DNA of 64,000 bases from Corynespora cassiicola (Eukaryota; Ascomycota; Dothideomycetes; Pleosporales; Corynesporascaceae), in the NCBI GenBank assembly GCA_022059125.1, contig JAEUWY010000002.1:3100001-3164000 (forward strand). Reading direction: 5' to 3'. Of this stretch, positions 22,255 through 34,550 are shown one piece after another; the stretch's first letter is position 1; every line of letters starts with the position of its first letter. Below the pieces are notes generated by a model that saw only the letters and a list, made by a program, of their open reading frames with translations, was not told the DNA's origin and did no database searches. Both the position numbers and the translations under genes were made by a program.

Positions 22255-23088
22255 CTACTTGCAAATCCAGAACTCTTGGAGGGCTTCGTACAAGCGACCA
22301 AAGACTCCGTCGTGCCAGGTGCTGAGGTCCTTCCATTCATCCCCGGGCATGCAAGTGGCAAACATGTTGAGCCATCCGCCGACGATCAAGTCGGCATAGT
22401 TGGCCTCCTTGCCCTCGAGGAATGGCCCGCCGTCGTTGATCTTGTACAGGTCGGCCAACGAGGTGAGGGCTTCCTTGAAGGCTGCCAAGAGCTGCTCTCT
22501 TGCCTCACCCTGAATGGAGAGAACATCCCAGGAGGGCAGATGGGCACGCTTCATGAAGAGTTCCTTGACGCGATCTGCCGTTTCCGGGTTGAAGGGCATG
22601 TAGTGGCTGACGAGCACGGTGTGGGCGGTGAAAGTAGTATCCACGTGGACGTTGAATTTTGCGTAAGCCTCGTTCTTGGCCCCCTCGTTGGTAGTTATGG
22701 GGGCATAGAAGATGGAGTCTTTTTTGGGGCTCTCGTAGTCGAGGCCCGTGCGAGTAGAATTCTCAGGAAAGAGGCAGCCGCCTTGGTTGGGATACGTTTC
22801 GTCGAGATAGTTGGCTATGTCGAAGGTGTCACCCAGCACTCTGCCCGTAGTGGGGTCGCGCACCATGGGCAGCGTGTAGAAATCGGAGCCATCGTCCAGC
22901 TTGCGAGTCGCTGGGCAATCAAGGCTCTTGCGGACCTCAGGAATGTCGAGAATGTCGACCCATTCGGTCTTGAAAGGGAGGCGCTTGAAGCCCAGTGTGA
23001 GTCGGCCTTTGGAGGGGTTAGGCGCGTAACCGCGGGGTTGCAGGGGGGAGGAGATGTCGTAGAGGACGAGAGGGTTGGATTCAGACAT
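22255..23088 (-). CDS. Fungal glutathione S-transferase (GSTFuA / etherase-like class)
   Basis: A single exon encodes 277 residues from ATG 23088. The N-terminal thioredoxin-like domain begins LVLYDISSPLQPRGYAPNPS, with the SPN/APNPSKGRLTL block, FKTEWVDILDIP and the conserved ETYP-type motif (DTFDIANYLDETYP) that ends the glutathione-binding site. The rest is helical, with the GGPFLEGKEANYADLIVGGW motif that in GSTs caps the C-terminal domain. The length is normal to slightly long. GSTs of this fungal class conjugate or cleave xenobiotics and lignin-type ethers in the cytosol; the substrate here is unknown. It is transcribed divergently from the acyl-CoA dehydrogenase gene 347 bp away. The CDS upstream frame is also open, but the next ATG-based start is not supported. 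Confidence 0.88.
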   Translation of the reverse strand: MSESNPLVLYDISSPLQPRGYAPNPSKGRLTLGFKRLPFKTEWVDILDIPEVRKSLDCPATRKLDDGSDFYTLPMVRDPTTGRVLGDTFDIANYLDETYPNQGGCLFPENSTRTGLDYESPKKDSIFYAPITTNEGAKNEAYAKFNVHVDTTFTAHTVLVSHYMPFNPETADRVKELFMKRAHLPSWDVLSIQGEAREQLLAAFKEALTSLADLYKINDGGPFLEGKEANYADLIVGGWLNMFATCMPGDEWKDLSTWHDGVFGRLYEALQEFWICK

Positions 23089-23435
23089 GATGCAGGCTAT
23101 GGGAGGCAGGGATTGGCAAATGGCGGGCCGAATACTACTCTGAATACTTTGGATGAAAATCGGTGGAATTGCGCAAGAGCTCGTGACATGGACTCTGGGA
23201 CCCTGAGATCGAATCTCACCCGTCTGGCCTGTGACGGAGGGCACGACATGTGACAGCCAAACTGGGGAAAGTGCGGGGATGGCCCGGTGGCTAGCGCCGG
23301 CTATGCTTAAGAGCTGCAGCCTCGGCTCAAGCTGGAAGGCGAAGCGGCCGGGACCGTCTCTGTTTTCAACTCTACTGCCTCTTTGTGCCTCTGCTATCTT
23401 GACCTTTGCCCGCCACTCCCGCGCTCTACATCAGA
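23089..23435. promoter_or_regulatory. Bidirectional promoter between GST and acyl-CoA dehydrogenase genes
   Basis: A 347-bp spacer separates two divergent start codons. No specific element is assigned. A small hairpin near 23195-23218 (TGAGATCGAATCTCA) is seen. Confidence 0.6.
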
Positions 23436-24911
23436 ATGGCTTCCATTGCAAGGACATTGAGACCGCTTGCCCGTGCCTCCGCTGCTGCACGCCCCCTGCG
23501 GCCGGCTTTTGCGCGCTCGGCTCCACGGTCAGCTACCCATGACGCAGCATCATAAAAGGACCGCGACTGACCCAGCTCCCGATAGGATACGATGCCTCTC
23601 GGCCACGGTCCCGCGCCGCGATGTCGACATTACAGATGTTCCGCCGACGCCCATTACCCATCTCTCTGAGACCGAGTACCTGATGGCCGATACCGTGGCC
23701 AAGTTCGCCAACGAGGCCATCCTCCCCAAGGCCCGAGAGATGGACGAGGCCGAGGCGATGGACCCCGCCGTGGTGGAGCAGATGTTTGAGCAGGGCCTCA
23801 TGGGCATTGAGATCCCCGAGGAATATGGCGGCTCGGGCATGAACTTCACCTCTGCCATCATCGCCATCGAGGAGCTGGCAAGGGTAGACCCCAGCGTCAG
23901 CGTCATGTGCGACGTCCACAATACATTGGTGAACACGGCCATCATCAAGTGGGGTTCTGAGAGTCTCAAGAAGAAGTGGCTGCCAAGGCTTTCCACGGAT
24001 ACTGTCGGTATGTTTGCAACCATTTGCATGGCGTCCACGGGCCGAAGCGCTGACATGTATAGGATCCTTCTGCCTGTCGGAGCCAGTCTCGGGATCAGAT
24101 GCCTTTGCGCTCGCTACCAAGGCCACACGGACGGAGAACGGCTACAAGCTCAATGGCAGCAAGATGTGGATAACGAACAGCATGGAGGCAGGCTTCTTCA
24201 TTGTTTTTGCCAACCTTGACCCGAGCAAGAAGTACAAGGGAATTACTGCCTTCATTGTGGAGAAGGGCACTCCCGGCTTCTCCATTGCCAAGAAGGAGAA
24301 GAAGCTCGGTATCAAGGCCAGCAGCACGTGCGTCATCAACTTTGACGATGTCGAAATCCCCAAGGAGAACTTGCTTGGCAAGGAGTTTGAGGGATACAAG
24401 TACGCCATTGGCCTGCTGAACGAGGGCCGCATTGGTATTGCTGCGCAGATGACTGGCCTGGCGCTGGGCGCCTTTGAGAACGCGGCGGGGTATGTGACTG
24501 AACCAAATTTTGCAGCAGGAAGCGCGTGTGCTGACCGTGACTAGTTATGCCTGGAACGACCGCAAGCAATTTGGTCAGCTCATTGGCGAGTTCCAGGGCA
24601 TGCAGCACCAATTTGCTCAGGCCTGGACCGAAATCCAAGCCGCGCGGGCCCTGGTCTTCAACGCAGCGCGCAAAAAGGAGGCGGGCGAGGACTTTGTGAT
24701 GGACGCGGCCATGGCCAAGCTGTACGCCTCGCAGATTGCCGGAAAGGTGTCGGGATTGGCGGTCGAGTGGATGGGCGGCATGGGCTTCGTGAGGGAGGGC
24801 CTGGCCGAGAAGTACTTCAGGGACAGCAAGATTGGAGCCATCTACGAGGGAACAAGCAACATCCAGCTGACGACGATCGCGAAGCACCTGCAGAAGATCT
24901 ACACCAAGTAG
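23436..24911 (+). CDS. Mitochondrial acyl-CoA dehydrogenase (short/branched-chain type)
   Basis: Four exons, 23436-23527, 23586-24007, 24063-24489 and 24545-24911, encode 435 residues; introns are 55-58 nt. Residues 1-35 are rich in Arg, Ala and Leu without acids, a mitochondrial targeting sequence. The core shows EEYGGSGMNFTS, then the FAD/substrate signature LSEPVSGSDAFALATKA, the KMWITN block, and AIYEGTSNIQLTTIAK near the C-terminus. Glu at about residue 415 in YEGTS is the expected catalytic base. The family removes two hydrogens from acyl-CoA to form enoyl-CoA and passes electrons to ETF in the matrix, serving beta-oxidation or Val/Leu/Ile breakdown. Similarity is closest to short/branched-chain enzymes; chain-length specificity is inferred only. 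The first intron separates the targeting peptide from the catalytic domain. Confidence 0.93.
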
Positions 24912-26198
24912 GCAAAGGGTGAGGGGAAAAGAAAAAAAAGGGTTTCAGATCAATGTCAGGCCACCAAGGAGTTTAGTCCAATGTTGGGGTGTGTTGGGCG
25001 GCCCAATGTCCGGGAGTCTGGCGACGCCATAGTTTGTTTGTGTAAATCAGGTATGGATATGGAAAATAAATGAATCCTCAACGGCCCACAGCGTGATAGC
25101 CGGCACGACCCTGCAGGAGCCGCGCCCGGCACCTGGACGTAGGGCTCGGGGTGCTGGAAGAGGCACTGTTCCCTAGGCAAGCAGCTCCTTACAGCAGACG
25201 CGCACGCGGCTGGGGAAACATTAGTAATGAATGACAGCAGCAGTCGACGCAGCCCAGTCCGAGGGGCCGGAAGGTTGCGGGAGAGGCTTTCCCAGATTGG
25301 AGTGCACCCGACACCAGCGTCGAGATCTCGAGATCTCAGCCAGGATGGCCAGCGCTGGCGGGGGCCCAAGGGGGCATAGCGCGGGGGGGGCTTTCGCGCA
25401 CAGCGTCATGGCCCACGGGGCTGCAGCGAGCCGGGGCACCGCCCATGGCATGGCAGGCGCAGGCCGTCTCTGGCCTGCGGTAATTGCGAGGCAGGGCTGC
25501 AGGGCGCAAGGAGGACGCGCTCGGAGAGGGCTCGGGGCAGTCAGACATCACCTCACCATCAAGTGTTCGGAGAGCTGGTGGCTCGGGCGATTGAGGAAGC
25601 CGCGACGTGTGCTGCTTCTTCGCCCGTCCATGGCGCCTTCCATAGGCTCCGGCTGCCGGCACGTCCCACTTGGTCGGCCCACCATGGCGAGACTCCGCAC
25701 CTCGACGATTCTGCCACTCCGCCCATCCATGCCCATCGCGCGCCGTCTGTCGCCCAAGTGACAAGCCAGCGAGCCGCCTGCTCGAGCCCACGCAGGGTGA
25801 TGTCGCCGTCCCGACCGAGCGCACTCTGACACACGCCTCCTCAGTCCTCTGCTATCTATGACGGCACCCCCGACTCCACACGTTCTCTCGCAACAGTCTG
25901 CCAGCGATGCCCACTTGATTCTTTCCTTGCCTCCGCGACCCGCAATCTAAGCGCCGCTCTTTTCCCATCCAACCCCTCGTCCCCCACCCCGCTGCCCTAT
26001 TTTTTTTCCAGTTGCCGTTTCCGATCCGAGCCTGGCGATCCTCTCACCGTGCACCACGTCTCCCCCTCTCCCAGCCCTACAGCACTCCAACGCATCAGTT
26101 TGCCGCGTGGCCGGCCCCCAGCCACCGCAATAGCCGCTCGAGTCGATCAGGCACGCTTTTTTGCCCGTTGTCCCATGAACAGCAATTAACCCCCCGAC
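24912..26198. other. Intergenic, about 1.3 kb
   Basis: GC-rich spacer with a T/C-rich leader just before the next ATG. Open frames on both strands look compositional. No gene is supported. Confidence 0.55.
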
Positions 26199-29100
26199 AT
26201 GGCGTCTGATTCCTCAACACCGGATCCGGATCGCCATGTGTGCCACGCCTACACCTCCGCCATGGAGAACCTTCTGCCGCAAAGCATCTCCCGCCTGGAC
26301 AAGCCGTTGCCCTCCACCCCAAAGATGGACCGTTCGGTATCTTCCATGACGGACAGCTTCTTCATGGAGCATCCTCGCTCCCAGACTCCAGATCCGGAGC
26401 GCGATGGCGCCCACTCTCCCAACCCGTCCAAGAAGGATGACTCCCTTACCCCCATTTCCAACTGGGCACACCTGTCCTTCCTCAAGAACCAGCGCAACAC
26501 CCTCCGGACAGAGCTCAAGGCCCAGCAGGTGGCCAGCGCCGAGGCGAAGCAGTCCGTTGCTGCCCTGCGCCGACTGGCCTTCCGCATGGCTGTCAACATC
26601 TCTGTCAAGGAGCAGCAGATCGCCACGACCGCGCGGAATCTGGCTAGCAGCAGGAAGAAGGATTACCTATCTACACGCAATGCCGAAAAGAGGATCGAGG
26701 AGCTGACCAAGACCTTGAAAGAGGAGGAGCAGAAGAATCGGGAAATTCTAGAAAGTCTGGAGAAGGCTTCGATGCTGACTCTCCAATGTGGGTACCCTAT
26801 CCTCGCTTCTACCACGATCATCCCTAACTCCGAACAGACTCTAACCCCAAGTCTCAGCCTCGTCTTCAGCCCAGTCCACTTTCCCCCCCACCATCTCCAC
26901 CTACACACAACAAGGCCTTCAGTTCGAGCCCCAAGACGCCGACCCGCGCTTCTTCCTCAATCTCCTCACTCTGGGACAACATCGGATGGGACCTTACCCC
27001 TCAGCAGACGCCAGAGATCCGCACAGCCGACAGCCGTTTGATTCGTGCGAAACGTGAATCCGACTATGCGCTTTCAGTATGCCGGAATCGAATCGAAGAG
27101 TTGCAGGCCGAGTGCGTGCGGAGCAAGGAGAGCACCAGATTGCTCGAAGTAACCCAAAGCAGCCTCGAGGAAGAGATTAGAAGTCACCAGGCACGTATTG
27201 CAACCTTGGAGCGTTCCCGCGCCGCGGTTGAAGAAAGTCTGAGGTCCACCCAATCCCACCTCGGTGCATCGGCCAAGTCAGAGGCAGGCTTGCGCCAGGA
27301 ATTGGGGTACATGAGCCGGGAGATCGAGAAGCTCGAGGAAGTCAGCCAGCAGCGACTGCAGACGATCGAAACTCTGGAACACGAGAAAGCCTCGCTGGAA
27401 GAGGAGGTCGAGGACTACAATGCCCGGATCCACAAGCTCGAGACGTACACGAGCGACCTCCAGGCAAGCCTCGCTCAGCTCCAAAGTGACCTGGCCGCTG
27501 CCGAGCGTCGAGAGAAGGATCTTCAGAAATCCATCACCGAGAACGATGGGTACCGCAAGACTACGACAAAACAACTCCAAAAGAGCCAGGACAACGTTTG
27601 CGACTTGGAGAAGGCTGTTTCCTTCTTCGAGGATCAGATCAAAGAGCAAAACAAAAAGATTGAGGTTTCTGGAGGTGTCGTTGATGCTTTGCGCAAGGAA
27701 CTTGGAGAGACCGAGGAGATGAAGAAGCACACCGAGTGGGCACTCTCCACTTCTCAAACTTCCTTGGCTGAGCTTGAAGCAAACCTACAGGCAGCCGAGG
27801 AGAAGGGAGACAACTTGCTTTCGGAGCTCGACTCTACCCGACGGAGCAGGGACGATCTCAAAGTTGACCTGGCAACCACAAAAGAGAAGCTTGCTCATGA
27901 GACAGAGTTGAGGGTTCAGCTGCAGCGCGAGATGGATACTCTGCGCCTTTCTCGTGACAGCCTGGAAGACGACTTGCAACATGCTCGACAGAAGATCGAT
28001 TCCTTGGAGCTGGCAGACTCCCAGGCTCAGAATGAGCTTCAAATTTTGCGAGATGCCAAATCCTCCTTGGAGAAGGATCTCGCCGATTCCCAACAAATCT
28101 CGACAGATCTTCGCAAGGAGCTGCATTCTACGGGCGCCAAGCTTGCATCTCTCGAGTCTACCATCACCCAACTTCAGGGAAAGCTACAGGCTTCGGAGGA
28201 GTCCAAATCGAAATTGTACGATGAACTGAAACATGTTCAACGATCCAAGGCCGAGCTCGAAGATCGCCTTGCGGAGGTCTTGAAATCGAAAGCCGACATT
28301 GAGGCTGAGCTCGGATCTACTCGATCAAGGCTGAGCATTGTCGAAACCGAAAACCAGACTCTCCAGTCCCGACTGACTGAAGTGCAAGAAGAACTTACTC
28401 AGAGCCAGAGCTCAAAGGACAACACAGAAATGCGACTTACAGCCCTCGGGTCTGTAGAACTTGCACTCAAGTCCGAGCTCATTAGACTCAAGGAAGAACT
28501 TGAGGAGCGCCAGTCTGCCAAAGACGACCTTGAGAACCGCTTCGTCTCGCTTCAAGAGGAATGCAGTACTCTGAAGATCCAGATCTCCAATCTGCAGGAT
28601 TCATTGGATGGCTCCATCTTTTCTCGGGAGGAATTGGAAGAGCGCCTCAATCGTGCGACCTTGACTCACTCTGACCTCGATGGTAAACTCGATGCCGCCC
28701 AGTCGCGCTTGGCCGAAGCAGATGCAGAGCGTGTTAGCCTCTCAACGAAGCTCAATAGCCTGCAGGAAGAAATTTCCCATGCTATGCGCTCGAAGGAAGA
28801 GGTCGAGGAACACCTCCATAGTGTGGTTGAGTCGAACACCGAGCTTCGCAGCAAACTTGATGCGACAGAATTGCGACTGCAGGATGTCGTGTCTGAGAGG
28901 GACGATCTCAAGTCTAGACTCTCCATAACGCAAGAGGAGCTTGACGGTCTGCGCCACACCAAGTCCGAAGTCGAAGAACGACTTGCTGGAGTGCTGAAAT
29001 CCAACGAGGAGCTTGAGGAGGAGCTCAATTCCACCCGATCGCGTCTTAGCGTCTTTGAGGCGGAGAATATGACCCTCAACTCCAAACTCTCTACTGTCGA

Positions 29101-30885
29101 CAAGGAGCTTGGAACATTGCGCGAGGCCAACGCACAAATGGAGAAGCGTCTTAGCACCGTGTCTACCCACAACGCCGACCTAGAGGGCAAACTCGGCTCT
29201 ACGCAATCGCGCCTCAACACTGTTGAATCAGAGAGCTTTGCCCTGCTAGCCAGAGTATCGGACGCTGACAAGGAACTTGCCTCCTTGAGACAGACTAATG
29301 CCGATCTTGATGCGTCTGAAAAGGACGTGCTGCTTCGCCTCGCAAACGCCGAGACCGAGTTGAAGACAGTGCAGGTTGCCAATGAAAGGCTGGAGGCATT
29401 CCTTGAACAAGTCGAAAAGGACATGGATGGAGCCGAAGCTGCTGTCGAGGAAAGCGAAAAGCGCCTGACAGTGTTCGTCCAGGAGTCAGAAGCGAAGATA
29501 GATGCTGCTAGGAATTCGAAACTCAAGTACAAGCGCAGGCTGACAGCAAGAAACAAGGAATTGGAGATTCTCATGGATGAAAACTCCGAGTTGCATCACC
29601 ACATCAGCGAACAGGTCCGAGAATTGGATTCCTTGAAGAACAACAAGACCAAACTCGTTGCAGAGCTGCAAGACAAGGAGAAGGCAATCCACGAACTCGA
29701 ATGGAGCCATGATAGCACCATCCAGACCGAACGCGAGGCCAGAGATGCGGCATTGTTGGCACTCCAGAGCAGCAGTGACAACCAACTCGAAAACGAGCGT
29801 CATTCCAAGGTTATTGCTCTCGAAGAGCTTCAGAAGAGCCACGAGGATCGATTGCAAGAAGAGTTGCAAGCCAAAGACACGACCATTGGGGAGCTGCAGA
29901 AAAGCAAGGATGAATTCGCTGATTCGCTTGCCGCCGTAGAGGAGGAGCTGCGAGCTTTGAGGGACGACAAGGCCACTTTTGAAGAGCTGGTGAAGGAACT
30001 CCAAAAGAAGACTCGTCAACTGGAGGTTCTCGAAGAATGGGAGGTCCCTGCAGATCCTGACGAGGCTGCAGGCTGGTCAAGCCCAAGGAGTCGTCACGAT
30101 GATGCCGACTCTTCAGTAGCCAGTCCAGCTGCCCTACATACGACGAACTCTAGGACCGAAAGTGTACGGAGCCAGCTTAGTGTGCCAGCGCGTGGAAGGA
30201 GACTTAGCCAAGCTAGCGCTGGGTCAAATGAAGATTTGGATGCTTGGGCTAAGGAAGTTGAACGAGTCCGCATGCTCAGAGATGAGTGTGCGATTCAACT
30301 AAAGGGAGTTAAGAAGGTGAAGCATGACCTCAAGAAATCGCTCAAAGATAGCGAGGCGCAGCTCCATGAAATGGAGAAGCACGGCAAAGCGTAAGCCCCC
30401 TCAACAAGATCCTCAAGCTCATCAAGCTAACACGTGCTAGCAAACGACCCCGGCATCTCCTTACCAAGCGCCATCCTACTGGCAGTTCGGGTCTCTCGAT
30501 CTTCCCCCGCTCTCGATCGCGACCGGCGGCATCCAAGGCGACCGCGTCAGCATGCGACACCCCGCCTCGTCCAGTCACCGCAGGACATGGTACTTCGTCC
30601 AGCAAGCACAATTCACTTTACCAGGACCACTCGGATGAACGTCCCTCCACGTCTGCGCCAAATACCCCGGGTGAGAAACGATTCTCATCCCTCCCACGTC
30701 CCTCAACTTTGAACCGACCCGCCACCAGCCGTAGCTTTGGAAGGCTCATGGGCCATATGCATGTACATCGCCCAACTACTAGGGGAAGTACGACTAGTAC
30801 CGGGAGTGCAAGCTCAACCGAACCTCCTAGGGAGAAGAGGAGGTGGAGCTCTGGCCTGCGGAAGCTGTTCAAGGGCGAACCGTAG
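26199..30885 (+). CDS. Giant coiled-coil protein (M-protein-repeat-like), 1528 residues
   Basis: Three exons, 26199-26787, 26838-30390 and 30441-30885, are joined by two 50-nt introns; the second has a TGCTAG acceptor. Residues 1-100 are disordered and Ser/Pro-rich. A first coiled coil spans about 100-190. A Ser/Pro linker (about 197-260) contains SPPPSPP and SSLWDNIGWDLTPQQTPEIR. An almost unbroken coiled coil of about 1000 residues follows. Within it the pattern ELxSTRSRLSxVExENxTL recurs with RLAEVLKSKADIEAEL and RLAGVLKSNEELEEEL, pointing to internal duplication. The C-terminal 150 residues are basic and Ser-rich and end KRRWSSGLRKLFKGEP, a possible amphipathic lipid- or cortex-binding tail. 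Such proteins serve as cytoskeletal, spindle or cortical scaffolds, but the exact role is not recognised. Confidence 0.88.
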
Positions 30886-32362
30886 ATGGCGGCCCTCTTC
30901 TCCAACCCTTAAATTTCTTTTCCCCTCATGTCAAAGTTTTCACTTCTTACCTGATGCGAGCAAGCACATCTCATTTTCCTTTGTCTCGAAAAGTCAGCAT
31001 GCCGTGATGAAGGCCGTGCGAGGTTGAGTTTTCCTATGTCTGTGTGGGTTTTGTTGGGCGGTTGGTCCAGGCGGGCATTTTTCATAAGGGGCTCTGCGGC
31101 ATGTATTTTGAGCGTGGGAGCGTCATTACTTGTGAGGTTTGAATTGGGTGGTTTGGCGCTTTCTTATTCCTGTAGTATTTGATGGATTGGCATGTCTTTA
31201 GTTGGTTGAAGACAAGATTGAGAGGAAAGGTATTCGAGTGCAACACTGAGTTTGTCCTTTCTGAAGTGGCTGTACATATTTGGAACGTGTGAGTAGCCAT
31301 GTGGTAGTCTTACGGTTTGGCTATCGTAGAATATTGATGAAGTCTTATTGGTCTCGACATTTCTATGTCTATATATATACTAGCCAGTTGCGAGGGAGCG
31401 AATCAAGCTTCCTTAAACTAATAAAACGTTGGAATGTTTGATCCTGTTCAATTGCAAGGGATACCAGTAATTCAGAAGCACGGATAAACACAGCGGAGTT
31501 GGAAGTCCTCGGAGTTAAAGTTAGAGTATCTCCACAACTAACAGCTTGTAGCCAATTGAGATGTACGCGTACATCACGTGGTGAATCCTTGTATTAAACC
31601 CTGTGCCATCTCTGCCTCCCGGCGGCTCTTTGATAAGCATGACGCTATAAAGGTCCCTAAACTTAGTATCTACCGCACGAGACCATTTTCCTCTAGTCTT
31701 TCGGCTAAGCATTGAAAAGTGTCTACTGATTCAGACCCTGTCCTCGTCAAGTAGTGAGCTCCTCTTGAGCAAATCATAAACCACGACCTCATGTGTCCAG
31801 CCAGCTCCACCACCCCCAGACCGAAGACTGAAAGTACATCCCACTAAACATGTTTATCAGTGTAGTGAACAGCAGATAAACCCCAAAGGAGCAGGGTCGC
31901 CGCCTTCCCCACAGAATTAACTTCCAATAGCCCAGAGCAGGAGTCTTTTTTGGATTAGACACTGTAATTCCCTCAACTACGATTCCACATGGCAATAACA
32001 TGGTTGTGGGGAGACGCCCGAGAGGCCCGCCCTACTATCGCGGAACGCACATCCCCCATGCCGGAACAATACAGGAGTCTAGAAGCAAGGAAGCAACCCT
32101 CTCGGACAAGAGCCAGGCCTGGCCCCTACACAAACAGCCAAGTCACATACTCAACAACGGTCTCGAGTTGGACAACATCACGCCCTGGTCCTAAATCTCC
32201 CTCCAACGGCCCACATCCATGCACTCAATTCACCCACGCCGACATCGCAGGAACGAAGATGGAGAAAGAAAAAGAAAAAAAGGCCAGAGAGGGCATATTT
32301 TGGCCCCAAAACAATGTGTCGCCCTCCAATTGGCCACGGGTCGCCGTCCGACGCCAAGTCCC

Positions 32363-32388
32363 CTCCTCCTCCTCCTCCTCCTCCTCCC
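32363..32388. repeat. (TCC)n microsatellite
   Basis: About eight tandem CTC/TCC units lie in the gene-free stretch between the coiled-coil gene and ACR3. Confidence 0.8.
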
Positions 32389-32655
32389 CTCGCTCGCTGG
32401 CCTGCATCCTGCAATAACGGCGCATTTATATCCCTCAACCCAGTCCCGCGCAAAGTGCATCATCGATCTCCCACCGCCATGAACAAAAAAAAAGCACATT
32501 AGCAGCCTACGGAGGTTAGATTGAATAGCCCCCTCCCCCCTCCTCGGCTCTACGGAGAGAAAGAAAAAAAAAAAGTGCGGTTCCGCAAGAAAAAAGCGTA
32601 CTCAAGTCTGCGCTGAGCCGCTCCGAGGAGCCCCTTCTTCTGGCATGTGTACAAG

Positions 32656-32704
32656 GATACAACGCGATACGACGCGATACGGCGCCTGCCTGCCTGCCTG
32701 CCTG
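32656..32704. repeat. Compound microsatellite: GCGATAC-type unit then (CCTG)n
   Basis: Degenerate copies of ACGCGATACG are directly followed by about five copies of CCTG. Confidence 0.75.
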
Positions 32705-34550
32705 TAGAATAGCCGATCCGCTTGGTTTTTTTGGGGGAGCGAAGGGGCCAAGGGTTCCGGTGCTGTGGGTCATGGCAAATCTCCGTCAATCCTTCTTACT
32801 TGTCTGCCTGTCTGCTTGGACCCCATTCCATTCCATTCCTAGCTTAGGCTAGGTTAAGTCGAGTCGAGTCGGGTGAATGGCGCATCGGATAGGGGGGGTG
32901 GGGGGGTTTCCTTTTCGGCTATGCGGTGTGGGATGGGACTCCGCTGGTGCGCACGCGCGCGCTGCCTGGGACTGACTGCAAGGGGTGGTGGGTTTTGGAG
33001 GGGGGAATGATGTACATGTGACGAGAGGTTTTTAGTGGTGTGGTATTGGAAAGAGGCGGGTGATGAGCAATCCACGGTCTTGCTCCGAGGCAAGGGATTC
33101 GTAGAAAAAATCGTCTCTCCTCTGTCTGCTGTGCCCCTGGCTCTCAAACGACAGGCTATGCTTTTGGACTAATTGGCCAATACATTTGCCGAACTTGCCC
33201 GAAGTAATGTATCCATCTCCTTGTACATACATGTATGGTCTCCCAGCCTAAACAAATGTCCCGACTATCAACAATGGACCATATTATCATTCAGTTGCTT
33301 CTATACAAGTGTGCATTCATTACCGGCAAAAGGACGAACTGATGAACTATATCGAACAGCCATTGCTCTCAACGACGGCAGAGTCAAGAGGTGAGTGGGG
33401 GTATCCTGCGGAGCCCATGGAGCCAATGTTCCTACCTGCCGGCACTACAACTACCGTGGACAAGGGTACGTAGGAAGCGGAGAAGGGACGCCTGAATCCC
33501 ACAATCAGTAGTGTAGCCGGTCAGCTGGAATCAGACATAAGAAGCTCAAACGTGTCTATGCGGGCATATATTGTGTTCTACGCACAGCCGTGGTCTGGTT
33601 GTGTATCAGGGCACGTGCGTCCGCGGAGGCTCACAACCCCGTAAGACGGAGAGGCGCGACGTGCGAAGCCATTCCTATTACGGGCAGATTGGCCGTAACT
33701 TTGTTCTTCCTTTCTTTTTTACTCCTTTCGTTCTATACCCCCCCCCCCCGGTCCCCCCCTTTCCCATGGGCCACGAGTTTTGTGTTGAACGCCCCACTCC
33801 TCCACATCCCTAACGTTCGCGTCACTTGTTGTCACTTGCATGACGGCATTCTTGACAGTCCTGGGCCCCTGCCGTGGAGAAAGCAGCTCACTTGCAAGGG
33901 TGCATTGGCTGAAGGATCAAGATGGTTTTGTTATTGATGTTGTAGAACCTGAGTGCTGGTTTGGTTTTATCGTGCAGGTCTAGAGTCGGTGTGATCATGA
34001 TCCGAATACGATTCTCATTTCACGTGCGCATGGAAGATGAGCTGATGAATAGATGGCACATGTATGAGATGCAGTGCGAGGTCTAGGCCCTCGTTCACTC
34101 TCAGGGTTTTATCATTTTCTTTTCTTGGGAGATCGGGATGGCGTCGAGATGCATTTTGACTGGACAGGGAACAGGTTCCGGAGATAAAAGAAAGAACATG
34201 CTAGTGAGCAGATGTTGGAAAATTTTGGGCCTTGGACAAATGTACCGTGACTAATGACTGATGCTAGTGTCGAGAAAATTCTGACCGGGGATAATCTTCG
34301 CCTTGAACCCAGCATAGCAGCAGTCCCTGACCCGCGGAGGTTGTAGTCGAGGTTAGTCACCGCCCCCAGTTTTCACCGCCTTCGGAGACTTTTTCTGCCG
34401 GGTAAAAATTTAGCGCCTTGTAGCGGTGACATGCTGCGCATCTCTGATTGGACGATGTCAAGGCCCACGCGCGACATATATTTTGGATAGTTGACTTGGG
34501 GGAGAAGGGGGCCAGGGTTGCAAACACTTTACACCGGAGATTTGAAAAAA

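Larger units (their letters stand above)
30886..34550. other. Intergenic, about 3.7 kb, with microsatellites
   Basis: No gene is supported on either strand. It contains a (TCC)n run near 32363-32388, GCGATAC-type repeats near 32656-32682, (CCTG)n at about 32684-32704, ATTCC repeats near 32826-32840 and GTCGA repeats near 32857-32870. Confidence 0.55.

Noticed and set aside
23190..23225. T-arm-like hairpin with TTCGA in the GST/ACAD promoter
   Set aside because: No acceptor stem, D-arm or anticodon arm could be placed around it, so it is not a tRNA.
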